Origin: Stutzerimonas stutzeri | GTDB taxonomy: Bacteria; Pseudomonadota; Gammaproteobacteria; Pseudomonadales; Pseudomonadaceae | Direction of reading: 5' to 3' | Assembly: GCF_019090095.1 (NCBI RefSeq) | Contig: NZ_JAGQFP010000001.1 | Location: 1,054,001 to 1,118,000, forward strand | DNA length: 64,000 nt | Shown: positions 42,858 through 54,257 of the stretch, in pieces | How the letters are laid out: the number at the start of each line of letters is the position of its first letter | Position numbering within the stretch: the stretch's first letter is position 1 | Notes under the pieces: generated by a model | Database searches by the model: none | What the model was told of the DNA's origin: nothing | The model's input: only the letters and a program-made list of their open reading frames with translations | Translations under genes and position numbers: made by a program

Positions 42858-45554
42858 ATGCGCCAGACAACCGCTTCGACCTGCTGCTACTGCGGCGTGG
42901 GCTGCGGCGTGCTGATCGAGCACGACGGCCAGCGCATCCTCGATGTCGCCGGCGATCCGAGCCATCCGGCCAACTTCGGCAAGCTGTGCAGCAAGGGCTC
43001 AACCCTGCACCTGACCGGCGACCTCGACGCCCGCGCGCTCTATCCCGAACTGCGCCTGGGTAAAGGGCTGGCGCGTGCCCGCACAGACTGGGACAGCGCC
43101 CTGGATCACGCCGCCCAGGTGTTCGCCGACACCATTGCCGAGCACGGCCCGGACAGCGTCGCCTTCTACATTTCCGGCCAGTTGCTGACCGAGGACTATT
43201 ACGCGTTCAACAAGCTCGCCCGCGCGCTGGTCGGCACCCACAACATCGACTCGAATTCCCGCCTGTGCATGTCTTCGGCGGTGGTCGGCTACAAGCGCAG
43301 CCTCGGGGCCGACACGCCACCCTGCAGCTACGAGGACATCGAGCAGAGCGACTGCGTGCTGATCGTCGGCAGCAACATGGCCTACGCCCACCCGGTATTG
43401 TTCCGCCGCCTGGAAGAAGCCAAGGCGAAGCGGCCGGACATGAAGGTCATCGTCGTCGATCCGCGCCGCACCGACACCTGCGAGCTGGCCGATCTGCACC
43501 TCGGCATCCTGCCGGGGACGGATGTCGCCCTGTTCCACGGCATCCTGCACCTGCTGCTGTGGGAAGGCTGGATCGACCGGGACTTCATCGATGCGCACAC
43601 CGACGGCTTCGATGAGCTGAAGAACCTCGCGCGTGACTACAACCCGTCGATGGTCGCGGACCTCTGCGGCATCAGCGTTAACGAGCTGCAAAGCTGCGCA
43701 CGAATGATCGGCGACGCCCCCAGCTTCCTGTCGCTCTGGTGCATGGGCGTCAACCAGTCCACCGCCGGTAGCGCCAAGAACAGCGCCTTGATCAACCTGC
43801 ACCTGGCCACCGGGCAGATCGGCCGCACCGGCGCCGGGCCCTTCTCCCTCACCGGCCAGCCCAATGCCATGGGCGGCCGCGAAACCGGCAGCCTGTCCAA
43901 CCTGCTACCCGGCCATCGCGAGGCCGGCAACCCCGCCCATCGTGCCGAAGTGGCGGCGTATTGGGGGGTCGACAGGCTGCCGGACACCACCGGCCTTTCC
44001 GCCATCGAACTGTTCGACGCGGTGCACAGCGGGCGGATCAAGGCACTGTGGATCGCCTGTACCAACCCTGCGCAGTCCATGCCGGATCAGCAGAAGATTC
44101 ACGAAGCATTGGCCGCCTGCCCCTTCGTCGTGGTTCAGGAAGCCTTCTTCACCACCGAGACCTGTCGCTACGCGGACCTGCTATTGCCCGCCGCCAGCTG
44201 GGGCGAGAAGGAAGGCACGGTGACCAACTCCGAACGCCGGGTCAGCCACGTCCGTGCAGCCGTCCCCGCGCCTGGCGAGGCTCGCGCCGATTGGTCGATC
44301 ACCTGCGATTTCGCCCGCCGGCTGGAGGGCCTGCTGCGTCCCGGTCAGGCCAGCCTGTTCGCGTTCGATACGGCCGCAGCGCTGTTCGAGGAATACAAGC
44401 TGCTCACTCAAGGCCGCGATCTCGATCTGTCCGGGCTCAGCCACGCGCTGATCGACCAGCTCGGCCCGCAGCAGTGGCCTTTCCCTGCCGGCAGCCAGCA
44501 GGGCACGCCGCGGCTCTACGGCGATGGTGTGTTCCCGACCGACAATGGCCGAGCACGCTTTTTCGCCGAGCACTACCAGGCGCCGCAGGAGAAGCGCGAG
44601 GCGCGCTTTCCGCTCACGCTCAACACCGGCCGCCTGCGCGACCACTGGCACGGCATGAGCCGCACCGGCACTGCGGCGCGGTTGTTCGGCCATGTGGAAG
44701 AGGCGGTTGTTGGCATGAACGCCGACGACATGCGCCGCCGCCGGCTGCTCGACGGCCAGTTGGTCAGCGTCCGCAGCCGGCGCGGCAGCCTGGTGCTGCC
44801 GGTGCAAAAGGACGACAACCTGCGAGTCGGCCAGGCGTTCGTGCCCATGCACTGGGGCAACCGTTTTCTCAAGGGACTGGGCGTGAATGCGCTCACCCTG
44901 CCCGCCTTCGACCCGCTGTCGAAACAGCCTGAACTCAAGCACGCCGGAATCGAAGTGGAGGCCGTCGATCTGCCCTGGCAGTTCTTCGCCCTGGTGGAGG
45001 GCCAGGTGCAACAGCGCTTCGAGGCCCTGCGCCCACTGTTCGAGGGCTTCGCCTACGCCAGCTTCAGCCTGGCCGGACGAGACCGGCCCGCGTTGGTGAT
45101 TCGAGCCGCCTGCACCAAGGCCCCCAGCGCCGCGCAGCTGGCTCGACTCGATCAACTGCTCGGGCTCGACGACGGTCCGATCGTGGCCTACGACGATCCA
45201 CGGCGCGCCGTTGGCAAGCGGGTGCGACTCGAAGACGGCCGCATCGTCGCCCTGAGCCTGTCTGGCGAGACCGCGGCGCGGCATTGGCTGAAGGCACTCT
45301 GGCAGGACGGCAAGGCCGACGCCGCCCTGCGCCGCTGGATGCTCGCACCGCTGAGTGCGCCACCCGGCGGCGAACTCAAGGCCGGCAAGACGCTGTGCAA
45401 TTGCCTGAACGTCAGCCAGGAGGCGATCTGTGCCGGCATCGGCCGAGGGCTGGACCTCAATGGCTTGAAGAGGGAGCTGGGCTGCGGCACCAGCTGCGGC
45501 TCCTGCGTACCGGAAATCAAGCGGCTGCTGGTGAAACAACCAGCGGTGGCTTGA
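42858..45554 (+). CDS. nasC: assimilatory nitrate reductase catalytic subunit
   Basis: 898 residues. N-terminal [4Fe-4S] ligands C-x2-C-x3-C (Cys9, Cys12, Cys16) and a later KLCSKG Cys; a Mo-bis-MGD domain (SNSRLCMSSAV, GVNQSTAGSAKNSALINLHLATGQIGR, GQPNAMGGRE); and a C-terminal BFD-type [2Fe-2S] domain (CNCLNVSQEAICAG...CGTSCGSC). It reduces nitrate to nitrite in the cytoplasm; the cofactor depends on MobA. Start ATG 42858 is chosen for AGGAG at 42845-42849; ATG 42831 is also in frame. The gene is called nasA in some species. Confidence 0.95.
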   Translation: MRQTTASTCCYCGVGCGVLIEHDGQRILDVAGDPSHPANFGKLCSKGSTLHLTGDLDARALYPELRLGKGLARARTDWDSALDHAAQVFADTIAEHGPDSVAFYISGQLLTEDYYAFNKLARALVGTHNIDSNSRLCMSSAVVGYKRSLGADTPPCSYEDIEQSDCVLIVGSNMAYAHPVLFRRLEEAKAKRPDMKVIVVDPRRTDTCELADLHLGILPGTDVALFHGILHLLLWEGWIDRDFIDAHTDGFDELKNLARDYNPSMVADLCGISVNELQSCARMIGDAPSFLSLWCMGVNQSTAGSAKNSALINLHLATGQIGRTGAGPFSLTGQPNAMGGRETGSLSNLLPGHREAGNPAHRAEVAAYWGVDRLPDTTGLSAIELFDAVHSGRIKALWIACTNPAQSMPDQQKIHEALAACPFVVVQEAFFTTETCRYADLLLPAASWGEKEGTVTNSERRVSHVRAAVPAPGEARADWSITCDFARRLEGLLRPGQASLFAFDTAAALFEEYKLLTQGRDLDLSGLSHALIDQLGPQQWPFPAGSQQGTPRLYGDGVFPTDNGRARFFAEHYQAPQEKREARFPLTLNTGRLRDHWHGMSRTGTAARLFGHVEEAVVGMNADDMRRRRLLDGQLVSVRSRRGSLVLPVQKDDNLRVGQAFVPMHWGNRFLKGLGVNALTLPAFDPLSKQPELKHAGIEVEAVDLPWQFFALVEGQVQQRFEALRPLFEGFAYASFSLAGRDRPALVIRAACTKAPSAAQLARLDQLLGLDDGPIVAYDDPRRAVGKRVRLEDGRIVALSLSGETAARHWLKALWQDGKADAALRRWMLAPLSAPPGGELKAGKTLCNCLNVSQEAICAGIGRGLDLNGLKRELGCGTSCGSCVPEIKRLLVKQPAVA

Positions 45555-45628
45555 ACGGAACGGGAACAGAACCGGTGATGCACGACGCATTACCGACACA
45601 GGATCACAGCAGCACGAGAGGTGAACAC

Positions 45629-46387
45629 ATGAGCGCAAAAGTCTGGTTGGTTGGTGCAGGTCCCGGTGATCCGGAACTGCTGACGCTCAAGGCCGTGCGT
45701 GCCATAAGCGAGGCGCAGGTAGTCCTGATCGACGATCTGGTCAATCCGGCCGTGCTCGAACACTGCCCGACCGCACGGGTGATTCCGGTGGGCAAGCGCG
45801 GCGGCTGCCGCTCGACGCCCCAGGCTTTCATCCATCGCCTGATGCTGCGCTACGCCCGTCAGGGAAAATGCGTCGTACGCCTGAAAGGCGGCGATCCGTG
45901 CATCTTCGGCCGCGGCGGCGAGGAAGCCGAGTGGCTGGCCGAGCGCGGCATCGAGGTTGAAATGGTCAATGGCATCACCGCAGGTCTGGCAGGCGCTACC
46001 CGGTGCGGAATCTCCCTGACCCAGCGTGGCATCGCCCGCGGCGTGACCCTGGTTACCGCGCATACGCTCGACGGCAGCAGCCCCGAGTGGCATGCGTTGG
46101 CGAAGACGGGCACGACACTGGTCGTCTACATGGGCGTGAGCAACTTGCAGCAGGTGCAGTGCGGCCTGATCGACGGCGGCCTGCCGGCGAGCACCCCGGT
46201 GGCGATGATCGAGAACGCCTCCCTGCCGCAGCAGCGCGAATGCCGCTCCCACCTCGCCACCTTGTGCGCCGATGCAGCACGCTTCCAACTCAAGAGCCCG
46301 TCAGTCCTGGTCATTGGGGAGGTAGCGGCCACTCAGGGCATGCGTGCCGGCGATCTGCTGAAGCAAGCCAACGGCAGCGTGGCCTGA
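45629..46387 (+). CDS. cobA: uroporphyrinogen-III C-methyltransferase (SUMT)
   Basis: 252 residues with SUMT motifs VWLVGAGPGDPELLTLKA, GKRGG, and VVRLKGGDPCIFGRGGEE. It makes precorrin-2, the precursor of the siroheme used by NirB, which explains its place at the end of the nirBD-nasC operon. ATG 45629 has GAGAGG 7 nt upstream. No CysG-type dehydrogenase/chelatase domain is attached. Confidence 0.94.
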   Translation: MSAKVWLVGAGPGDPELLTLKAVRAISEAQVVLIDDLVNPAVLEHCPTARVIPVGKRGGCRSTPQAFIHRLMLRYARQGKCVVRLKGGDPCIFGRGGEEAEWLAERGIEVEMVNGITAGLAGATRCGISLTQRGIARGVTLVTAHTLDGSSPEWHALAKTGTTLVVYMGVSNLQQVQCGLIDGGLPASTPVAMIENASLPQQRECRSHLATLCADAARFQLKSPSVLVIGEVAATQGMRAGDLLKQANGSVA

Positions 46388-46643
46388 ACCGGCTGAGCGA
46401 CCGGCGGCAAGCGATGATCCTCAGCCGAGCGCAGACACCTGGCACCGCCGCATGGAGCGGTCTAGAGCCTCTCCCGACTCCGGGCTCGGCTCCGGCGGAG
46501 AGGGCCGTACGCACAAAAATATTTCAATAAGTTTCACCACAGACATGTACGTGCACGCTTTATGGGCATAGTATGTGCACCCATCACAAGGTTGCGACGC
46601 TTGGCCGCAGCTGCAATAAAGCCGTTCCGCTAAGGAGTCCGGC
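46388..46643 (+). promoter_or_regulatory. cobA-nuoA intergenic region, likely nuo promoter
   Basis: 256 bp. A stem CCTCTCC/GGAGAGG (46468-46474 and 46497-46503) may end the cobA transcript, but no T-run follows. An A/T-rich stretch (46512-46540) and two GTGCAC hexamers 24 bp apart (46551-46556 and 46575-46580) precede nuoA and could be control sites. No promoter boxes are assigned. Confidence 0.4.
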
Positions 46644-47051
46644 ATGCCTGATGTCACTCTGTCCCACAACTGGGGCTTCGCAGTATTTCTTCTCGGCGTG
46701 ATCGCGCTGTGTGCGTTCATGCTCGGTGCGTCCAGCCTGCTCGGCAGCAAGGCCTGGGGGCGCGCCAAGAACGAACCCTTCGAGTCCGGCATTCTGCCCA
46801 CCGGCAATGCACGGCTGCGTTTTTCCGCAAAATTCTATCTGGTCGCGATGCTCTTCGTGATCTTCGACGTCGAAGCCCTATACCTCTTTGCCTGGGCTGT
46901 CTCGGTACGCGAAAGCGGCTGGGCGGGCCTCATTGAAGCTACCGTATTCATAGCAATTCTGTTGGCGGGTCTTGTCTACCTTTGGCGGGTGGGTGCGCTC
47001 GATTGGGCGCCATCCAGCCGTCGCGAGCGACAGGCGAAGCTAAAACAATGA
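46644..47051 (+). CDS. nuoA: NADH-quinone oxidoreductase subunit A
   Basis: 135 residues with three transmembrane helices. The loop ENPFESG-type segment ([37 protein letters not shown]) is the NuoA hallmark at the quinone/proton junction. First gene of a complete 13-gene nuo operon. Confidence 0.95.
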   Translation: MPDVTLSHNWGFAVFLLGVIALCAFMLGASSLLGSKAWGRAKNEPFESGILPTGNARLRFSAKFYLVAMLFVIFDVEALYLFAWAVSVRESGWAGLIEATVFIAILLAGLVYLWRVGALDWAPSSRRERQAKLKQ

Positions 47052-47061
47052 GGCTCTTCGC

Positions 47062-47736
47062 ATGCAATACAAACTTACCCGGATCGATCCGGATGCGGTC
47101 AGTGACCGCTATCCGATCGGCCAGCAGGAGACTGTTACCGATCCATTAGAGGACCAGGTTCATCGCAACATCTACATGGGCAAGCTGGAAGACGTGCTGA
47201 GTGGCGCGGTCAACTGGGGGCGCAAGAACTCCCTGTGGCCGTACAACTTTGGCCTGTCGTGCTGCTATGTGGAGATGACCACGGCCTTCACCGCGCCTCA
47301 TGACATCGCCCGCTTCGGAGCCGAGGTCATCCGTGCCTCGCCGCGCCAGGCCGATTTCATGGTCATTGCCGGTACCTGCTTCATCAAGATGGCACCCGTC
47401 ATCCAGCGCCTCTACGAACAAATGCTCGAACCCAAGTGGGTCATTTCCATGGGTTCGTGCGCCAACTCCGGTGGTATGTACGACATTTACTCGGTCGTTC
47501 AGGGGGTCGACAAGTTCCTCCCCGTGGACGTGTACATACCCGGCTGCCCGCCCCGCCCCGAGGCGTTCCTGCAAGGATTGCAACTGTTGCAGGAATCCAT
47601 CGGCAAGGAGCGCCGCCCGCTTTCCTGGGTCGTCGGCGATCAAGGCGTCTATCGCGCCGAGATGCCGTCGCAGAAGGAACAGCGACGCGAACAGCGTATC
47701 CAGGTCACCAACCTGCGCAGCCCCGACGACGTGTGA
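47062..47736 (+). CDS. nuoB: NADH-quinone oxidoreductase subunit B
   Basis: 224 residues. Ligands of cluster N2 are present: the tandem Cys pair in LSCCYVEM, Cys in GTCFIKMAP (as [12 protein letters not shown] follows) and GCPPRPEA. Peripheral arm, next to the quinone site. Lies 10 bp after nuoA. Confidence 0.96.
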   Translation: MQYKLTRIDPDAVSDRYPIGQQETVTDPLEDQVHRNIYMGKLEDVLSGAVNWGRKNSLWPYNFGLSCCYVEMTTAFTAPHDIARFGAEVIRASPRQADFMVIAGTCFIKMAPVIQRLYEQMLEPKWVISMGSCANSGGMYDIYSVVQGVDKFLPVDVYIPGCPPRPEAFLQGLQLLQESIGKERRPLSWVVGDQGVYRAEMPSQKEQRREQRIQVTNLRSPDDV

Positions 47737-47798
47737 GCCCGGCTTTCCGCCTGGAAAGTTTCCGCACACCCAACCGTTGACCGAAAGCGACCGAGATC

Positions 47799-49580
47799 AT
47801 GACTGCAGGCAAAGCGCTGTACATCCCGCCTTACAAGGCTGACGACCAGGACATCGTGGTCGAGCTGAACGCGCGCTTCGGCGCCGAAACCTTCACGCTG
47901 CAACCCAGCCTGACCGGCATGCCGGTGCTCTGGGTGCCACGCGAGCGACTCATCGAGGTGCTGGGTTTCCTGCGCCAGGTCAGCAAGCCCTACGTGATGC
48001 TCTACGACCTGAGCGCCACCGACGAGCGCCTGCGCACCAACCGTCGTGGCCTGCCGCCTGCCGACTTCAGCGTGTTCTATCACCTGATGTCGCTTGAGCG
48101 AAACAGCGATGTGATGATCAAGGTGGCGCTCAAGGAAGGCGACCTCAGCCTGCCCACTGCCGTCTCCATCTGGCCCAACGCCAACTGGTACGAGCGTGAA
48201 GTCTGGGACATGTTCGGCGTCACCTTCGACGGCCATCCGTTCCTCACCCGCATGCTGATGCCGCCGACCTGGGAAGGTCATCCCCTGCGCAAGGACTACC
48301 CCGCGCGGGCCACCGAGTTCGACCCCTATAGCCTGAACGCCGCCAAACAGGACCTGGAACAGGAAGCCCTGCGCTTCAAGCCGGAAGACTGGGGCATGCA
48401 GCGCCACGGCGAGCACGAGGACTACATGTTCCTCAACCTCGGCCCCAACCACCCTTCGGCCCACGGCGCCTTTCGCATCATCCTGCAGCTCGACGGCGAG
48501 GAAATCCTCGATTGCGTGCCAGAGATCGGCTACCACCACCGCGGCGCCGAGAAGATGGCCGAGCGCCAGAGCTGGCACAGTTTCATCCCTTATACCGACC
48601 GCATCGACTACCTCGGTGGGGTGATGAACAACCTGCCCTATGTGCTGGCGGTGGAGAAACTCGCCGGGATCACCGTGCCGGACCGCGTCGACTTCATCCG
48701 CGTGATGATGGCCGAGTTCTTCCGCATCCAGAACCATCTGCTTTATCTCGGCACCTACATCCAGGATGTCGGTGCGATGACGCCGGTGTTCTTCACCTTC
48801 ACCGACCGTCAACGCGCCTACAAGATCATCGAGGCCATCACCGGTTTCCGCATGCACCCGGCCTGGTATCGCATCGGGGGCGTCGCGCACGACCTGCCGC
48901 GCGGCTGGGACAAGCTGGTGCGTGAGTTCCTCGACTGGATGCCCAAGCGCCTGAAGGAATACGAAAAGGCGGCGCTGAAGAACAGCATCCTGATCGGCCG
49001 GACCAAGGGCGTCGCGTCCTACAACACCAAACAAGCGCTGGAATGGGGTGTCACCGGCGCTGGCCTGCGCGCCACCGGCCTCGACTTCGACATCCGCAAG
49101 GCGCGCCCCTACTCCGGCTACCAGCATTTCGATTTCGAAGTCCCGCTGGCCGTCAATGGCGATGCCTATGACCGTTGCATGGTCAAGATGGGCGAGATGC
49201 GCGAGAGCCTGAAGATCATCGAACAGTGTCTCAAGCATATGCCCGAGGGTCCCTACAAGGCCGACCACCCGCTGACCACGCCGCCGCCGAAAGAGCGCAC
49301 GCTGCAGCACATCGAAACCCTGATCACGCACTTCCTGCAGGTGTCCTGGGGTCCGGTGATGCCGGCCAACGAGAGCTTCCAGATGATCGAGGCTACCAAG
49401 GGCATCAACAGCTATTACCTGACCAGCGACGGCAGCACCATGAGCTACCGCACGCGCATCCGCACGCCCAGCTTCCCGCATCTGCAGCAGATCCCCTCGG
49501 TGATTCGCGGCAGCATGATCCCGGACCTGATCGCCTACCTGGGCAGCATCGATTTCGTTATGGCCGACGTGGACCGCTGA
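47799..49580 (+). CDS. nuoCD: NADH-quinone oxidoreductase subunit C/D fusion
   Basis: 593 residues joining NuoC (about residues 1-190) to NuoD (from about residue 200, [16 protein letters not shown]). The fusion is usual in gammaproteobacteria. Quinone-site residues lie in the GPNHPSAHG region and in TRTKGVA-like loops of the NuoD part ([22 protein letters not shown]). Confidence 0.96.
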   Translation: MTAGKALYIPPYKADDQDIVVELNARFGAETFTLQPSLTGMPVLWVPRERLIEVLGFLRQVSKPYVMLYDLSATDERLRTNRRGLPPADFSVFYHLMSLERNSDVMIKVALKEGDLSLPTAVSIWPNANWYEREVWDMFGVTFDGHPFLTRMLMPPTWEGHPLRKDYPARATEFDPYSLNAAKQDLEQEALRFKPEDWGMQRHGEHEDYMFLNLGPNHPSAHGAFRIILQLDGEEILDCVPEIGYHHRGAEKMAERQSWHSFIPYTDRIDYLGGVMNNLPYVLAVEKLAGITVPDRVDFIRVMMAEFFRIQNHLLYLGTYIQDVGAMTPVFFTFTDRQRAYKIIEAITGFRMHPAWYRIGGVAHDLPRGWDKLVREFLDWMPKRLKEYEKAALKNSILIGRTKGVASYNTKQALEWGVTGAGLRATGLDFDIRKARPYSGYQHFDFEVPLAVNGDAYDRCMVKMGEMRESLKIIEQCLKHMPEGPYKADHPLTTPPPKERTLQHIETLITHFLQVSWGPVMPANESFQMIEATKGINSYYLTSDGSTMSYRTRIRTPSFPHLQQIPSVIRGSMIPDLIAYLGSIDFVMADVDR

Positions 49581-49581
49581 T

Positions 49582-50076
49582 ATGAGCACGCTGATCAAGA
49601 CAGACCGTTTCGTTCTCAGCGAAACCGAACGCTCGGCCATCGAGCACGAGCTGCACCATTACGAAGATCCACGCGCGGCCTCGATCGAAGCGCTGAAGAT
49701 CGTGCAGAAGGCCCGCGGCTGGGTGCCGGACGGCGCCTGCGACGCCATCGGCGAGATCCTTGGCATCCCGGCCAGCGACGTCGAGGGCGTTGCCACCTTC
49801 TATAGTCAGATTTTTCGTGTGCCGGTGGGTCGCCACATCATCCGCGTCTGCGACAGCATGACCTGCTACATCGGCGGCCATGAAAGCGTGCTGGACAGCA
49901 TCCGCAACGCGATCGGCATTGCGCCAGGCCAGACCACGGCGGACAACCGCTTCACGCTGATCCCGGTGTGCTGCCTGGGCAATTGCGACAAGGCGCCGGC
50001 ACTGATGATCGACGACGACACTTACGGCGACGTTCAGCCCGGCGGTGTCGCGGCCCTGCTGGAGGCCTACCCATGA
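49582..50076 (+). CDS. nuoE: NADH-quinone oxidoreductase subunit E
   Basis: 164 residues, thioredoxin-like with [2Fe-2S] cluster N1a ligands in [10 protein letters not shown] and [12 protein letters not shown]. One base separates it from the nuoCD stop. Confidence 0.95.
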   Translation: MSTLIKTDRFVLSETERSAIEHELHHYEDPRAASIEALKIVQKARGWVPDGACDAIGEILGIPASDVEGVATFYSQIFRVPVGRHIIRVCDSMTCYIGGHESVLDSIRNAIGIAPGQTTADNRFTLIPVCCLGNCDKAPALMIDDDTYGDVQPGGVAALLEAYP

Positions 50077-51428
50077 GCATCATCAAGCAACTGGCGTCGT
50101 TCGGCCCGGCCAACCGCATTGCTCGTCGCGAAGAAACCCATCCGCTGACCTGGCGTCTGCGCGACGACGGGCAACCGGTATGGCTCGACGAATACCGTAA
50201 GACCAACGGCTACGCCGCGCTGCAAAAAGCGCTGAGCGACATGGCCGGTGCCGACATCGTGCAAACCGTGAAGGATTCCGGACTCAAGGGCCGCGGCGGC
50301 GCCGGCTTCCCCACCGGGGTGAAGTGGGGCCTGATGCCGGCGGACGAATCGCTGAACATCCGCTACCTGCTGTGCAACGCGGACGAGATGGAGCCCAACA
50401 CCTGGAAAGACCGCCTGCTCATGGAGCAGCTGCCGCACCTGCTGATCGAAGGCATGATCATCAGTGCCCGCGCGCTCAAGGCCTATCGCGGTTACATCTT
50501 CCTGCGTGGCGAGTATGTCGATGCAGCGCGCAACCTCAATCGTGCTGTTGAGGAAGCCAAGGCCGCCGGCCTGCTGGGCAAGAACATCCTCGGCAGCGGC
50601 TTCGACTTCGAGCTGTTCGTGCACACCGGCGCCGGCCGCTACATCTGTGGCGAAGAAACCGCGCTGATCAACTCGCTGGAAGGCCGTCGCGCCAACCCTC
50701 GCGCCAAACCGCCCTTCCCCGCCGCCGTCGGTGTATGGGGCAAGCCGACCTGCGTCAACAACGTCGAAACCCTGTGCAACGTGCCGGCGATCATCGGCCA
50801 TGGGGTGGACTGGTACAAATCCCTGGCTCGCCCCGGCAGTGAAGACATGGGCAGCAAGCTGATGGGCTTCTCCGGCAAGGTAAAGAACCCCGGGATCTGG
50901 GAATTGCCCTTCGGCATCACCGCCCGCGAGCTGCTCGAGGACTACGCCGGCGGTATGAAAGACGGCTACCAGCTCAAGTGCTGGCAGCCCGGCGGGGCCG
51001 GTACCGGCTTTCTACTGCCTGAGCACCTGGAGGCGCAGATGTTCGCCGGCGGCGTCGCCAAATTCGGCACCCGCATGGGTACCGGCCTGGCGCTGGCCGT
51101 CGACCACACCGTCAGCATGGTTTCGCTGCTGCGCAACATGGAGGAGTTCTTCGCCCGCGAATCCTGCGGCTGGTGCACGCCCTGTCGTGACGGCCTGCCC
51201 TGGAGCGTGAAGACCCTGCGTGCGCTGGAGCGCGGCCAGGGCACCTCGCAGGATCTCGACATTCTGCTGCGGCTGGTGGATTTCCTCGGCCCGGGCAAGA
51301 CCTTCTGCGCGCATGCACCCGGCGCGGTAGAGCCCTTGGGCGCCGCGATCAAGTATTTCCGACATGAGTTCGAGGCAGGCGTTGCCAAGACCACGGTCGC
51401 GCCCGCGCAGCCGGCGCTAACGAATTGA
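50073..51428 (+). CDS. nuoF: NADH-quinone oxidoreductase subunit F
   Basis: 451 residues. NADH/FMN-binding glycine-rich loop [28 protein letters not shown] and the N3 [4Fe-4S] ligands [12 protein letters not shown] plus a later Cys (KTFCAHAPG). Start ATG 50073 overlaps the nuoE stop by ATGA. Confidence 0.96.
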   Translation: MSIIKQLASFGPANRIARREETHPLTWRLRDDGQPVWLDEYRKTNGYAALQKALSDMAGADIVQTVKDSGLKGRGGAGFPTGVKWGLMPADESLNIRYLLCNADEMEPNTWKDRLLMEQLPHLLIEGMIISARALKAYRGYIFLRGEYVDAARNLNRAVEEAKAAGLLGKNILGSGFDFELFVHTGAGRYICGEETALINSLEGRRANPRAKPPFPAAVGVWGKPTCVNNVETLCNVPAIIGHGVDWYKSLARPGSEDMGSKLMGFSGKVKNPGIWELPFGITARELLEDYAGGMKDGYQLKCWQPGGAGTGFLLPEHLEAQMFAGGVAKFGTRMGTGLALAVDHTVSMVSLLRNMEEFFARESCGWCTPCRDGLPWSVKTLRALERGQGTSQDLDILLRLVDFLGPGKTFCAHAPGAVEPLGAAIKYFRHEFEAGVAKTTVAPAQPALTN

Positions 51429-51433
51429 AGACG

Positions 51434-51492
51434 CTGGAGGCGAGAAGCCGGACGAACAGCGACTCGATGCTCGTCCAGCCCAGCGCCTCCAG
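51434..51492 (+). repeat. nested stem-loop in the nuoF-nuoG gap
   Basis: CTGGAGGCG (51434-51442) pairs with CGCCTCCAG (51484-51492), and inside it GGACGA (51450-51455) pairs with TCGTCC (51471-51476). It begins 6 nt after nuoF in a 123-bp gap. A small CCCGC/GCGGG stem follows (51522-51526 and 51531-51535) before the nuoG start. No T-run. Could be an RNA-processing or mRNA-stability element. Confidence 0.6.
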
Positions 51493-51551
51493 TTGCTAGC
51501 GAAAGAATCCTATTAGCCAGACCCGCGCAAGCGGGATGAGAAGACCTAGAA

Positions 51552-54257
51552 ATGGCCACTATCCACGTAGACGGCAAAGACTACGAAGTCGATGGGGCGG
51601 ACAACCTGTTGCAGGCGTGTCTGTCGCTCGGCCTCGATGTCCCCTACTTCTGCTGGCATCCGGCGCTGGGCAGCGTCGGTGCCTGCCGCCAGTGTGCGGT
51701 AAAGCAGTACAGCGATGAAAACGATACCCGCGGCCGGCTGGTCATGTCGTGCATGACACCCGCCACCGACAACAGCTGGATCTCCATCAAGGACGAGGAA
51801 GCCAAGGCGTTCCGTGCCAGCGTCGTCGAATGGCTGATGATCAACCACCCGCACGACTGCCCGGTGTGCGAAGAAGGCGGTCACTGCCACCTGCAGGACA
51901 TGACGGTGATGACCGGCCACAACCAGCGCCGTTATCGCTTCTCCAAACGCACCCACCAGAACCAGGAGCTCGGCCCGTTCATCGCCCACGAGATGAACCG
52001 CTGCATCGCCTGCTACCGCTGCACCCGCTACTACAAGGACTACGCCGGCGGCACCGACCTGGGCGTATTCGGTGCCCACGACAACCTTTATTTCGGACGC
52101 GTCGAGGACGGCGTGCTGGAAAGCGAGTTCTCCGGCAACCTCACCGAGGTCTGCCCGACGGGCGTGTTCACCGACAAGACCCATTCCGAGCGCTACAACC
52201 GCAAGTGGGACATGCAGTTCGCGCCGAGCATCTGCCATGGCTGCGCGGCCGGCTGCAACATCAGCCCCGGCGAGCGCTACGGCGAGCTGCGTCGTATCGA
52301 GAACCGCTTCAACGGCGAGGTGAACCACTACTTCCTTTGCGATCGTGGCCGTTTCGGCTATGGCTTCGTCAACCGCTCCGACCGCCCCCGCCAACCCCTG
52401 CTGGGTACCGACAAGCTCGGCGTCGACGCCGCGCTCGACGCGGCTGCCGGGCTGCTGAAAGGCAAGCGCGTGATCGGCATCGGCTCGCCGCGCGCCAGCC
52501 TGGAGAGCAACCATGCACTGCGTGAGCTGGTCGGTGCGGAGCAGTTCTACAGCGGCATGGCCGCCACTGAACTGGACAACATCCGGCTGATCCGCCAACT
52601 GATGGAACAGGGCCCGTTACCGGTGCCATCGATGCGCGAGATCGAAAGCCACGATGCGGTGTTCATCCTCGGCGAAGACCTGACCCAGACCGCCGCGCGC
52701 CTGGCTCTGGCCGTGCGCCAGGCCGCCAAGGGCAAGGCCACCGAGATCGCCGCCTCGATGAAGATTCAGGACTGGCACATCGCCGCGGTACAGAACGTCG
52801 CGCAAGGCGCGCTGCATCCGGTATTCATCGCCAGTGTCGCCGAGACCCGCCTCGATGACATTGCCGAGCAGAGCGTACACGCCGCGCCGGCCGATCTCGC
52901 CCGCCTCGGTTTCGCCGTGGCGCATGCCATTGACCCGAGCGCGCCAGCGGTCGAGGGGTTGGAGGCCGAGGGTCGAAAACTGGCGCAGCAGATTGCCGAC
53001 GCATTGCTCGCGGCCAAACGCCCACTGCTGATCAGCGGCGCCTCGCTGGGCGAGAAAAGCCTGATCGAGGCGGCGGGCAATATCGCCCAGGCACTGAGGA
53101 ATCGTGAGAAGAACGCCTCGATCAGCCTCGTCGTGCCGGAAGCCAACAGCCTCGGCGTCGCGCTGCTCGGCGGCGAGTCCGCCGATGCCGCGCTGGACGC
53201 CTTGATTGCAGGCAGTGCCGACGCCGTGATCGTGCTCGAGAACGATCTGTATCGCCGTGCCAGCCAGGCCAAGGTCGATGCCGCCCTTGCCGCCGCCAAG
53301 GCCATCATCGTCGCCGATCACCAGCAGACAGCGACCACGGCCAAGGCTCACCTGATGCTCTCGGCCGCCAGTTTTGCCGAGGCCGATGGCACGCTGGTCA
53401 GCCAGGAGGGCCGCGCGCAGCGCTTCTTCCAGGTCTTCGAACCCAGCTACTACGACAGCAAGGTGCTGGTGCGTGAAGGCTGGCGCTGGATGCATGCACT
53501 GCACTGCACGCTTCAGAGCAAGGCCGTGGACTGGACCAACCTGGACCAGGTCACCGCAGCCTGCGCCGCCAGCAATCCCCAGCTGGCCGGCATTCTCCAT
53601 GCCGCACCGCTCTCCTCCTTCCGCATCAAGGGCCTGAAAATGGCGCGTGAACCGCTGCGCTACAGCGGACGCACCGCCATGCGCGCCAACATCAGCGTGC
53701 ACGAGCCGCGTCAGCCGCAAGACCCGGACTCGCCGTTCGCCTACTCGATGGAGGGCTATTCGGGTAGCGCTGAGGACCGTCAACAGATTCCGTTTGCCTG
53801 GTCGCCGGGCTGGAACTCGCCACAGGCCTGGAACAAATTCCAGGATGAAGTGGGTGGCCACCTGCGCGCCGGCGACCCAGGCGTTCGCTTGCTGGACGGC
53901 GCACGTCAGGACCTGGCCTGGACAACCGCGCCGCACGCCTTCGCTCCGGCACTCGGCAGCTGGCAGGTCGTGCCGCTGCACCACCTGTTCGGTAGCGAGG
54001 AGACCTCGTCACTCGCCGCTCCGATCCAGACCCGCATCCCGCATGCCTATGTCGCCCTGGCCGCCGCCGAAGCCAACCGTGTCGGCGTGGCCGACGGTGA
54101 ACTGGTGAGTCTGCGTGTCGCTGATCGGCAACTGCGTCTGCCGGTCCGTATCGATGAGTCCTTGGCCCTCGGCCTCGTAGGGCTGCCGGTCGGGCTGGCC
54201 GGCGTGCCTGTGTTCAGCGCCGGCGACCTGGCCACAGAACTGGAGGGCGCCCGATGA
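51552..54257 (+). CDS. nuoG: NADH-quinone oxidoreductase subunit G
   Basis: 901 residues. Ligands for several clusters: ferredoxin-type [15 protein letters not shown] with a later Cys, [14 protein letters not shown] (N5 region), [17 protein letters not shown] with VCPTGVF, and CHGCAAGC for the extra [4Fe-4S] cluster N7. A molybdopterin-oxidoreductase-like domain without cofactor follows. Length close to the E. coli protein. Confidence 0.95.
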   Translation: MATIHVDGKDYEVDGADNLLQACLSLGLDVPYFCWHPALGSVGACRQCAVKQYSDENDTRGRLVMSCMTPATDNSWISIKDEEAKAFRASVVEWLMINHPHDCPVCEEGGHCHLQDMTVMTGHNQRRYRFSKRTHQNQELGPFIAHEMNRCIACYRCTRYYKDYAGGTDLGVFGAHDNLYFGRVEDGVLESEFSGNLTEVCPTGVFTDKTHSERYNRKWDMQFAPSICHGCAAGCNISPGERYGELRRIENRFNGEVNHYFLCDRGRFGYGFVNRSDRPRQPLLGTDKLGVDAALDAAAGLLKGKRVIGIGSPRASLESNHALRELVGAEQFYSGMAATELDNIRLIRQLMEQGPLPVPSMREIESHDAVFILGEDLTQTAARLALAVRQAAKGKATEIAASMKIQDWHIAAVQNVAQGALHPVFIASVAETRLDDIAEQSVHAAPADLARLGFAVAHAIDPSAPAVEGLEAEGRKLAQQIADALLAAKRPLLISGASLGEKSLIEAAGNIAQALRNREKNASISLVVPEANSLGVALLGGESADAALDALIAGSADAVIVLENDLYRRASQAKVDAALAAAKAIIVADHQQTATTAKAHLMLSAASFAEADGTLVSQEGRAQRFFQVFEPSYYDSKVLVREGWRWMHALHCTLQSKAVDWTNLDQVTAACAASNPQLAGILHAAPLSSFRIKGLKMAREPLRYSGRTAMRANISVHEPRQPQDPDSPFAYSMEGYSGSAEDRQQIPFAWSPGWNSPQAWNKFQDEVGGHLRAGDPGVRLLDGARQDLAWTTAPHAFAPALGSWQVVPLHHLFGSEETSSLAAPIQTRIPHAYVALAAAEANRVGVADGELVSLRVADRQLRLPVRIDESLALGLVGLPVGLAGVPVFSAGDLATELEGAR

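Noticed and set aside
47649..49640. 663-codon open frame antisense to nuoCD
   Set aside because: Shadow of a well-conserved gene; no motifs or ribosome binding site.
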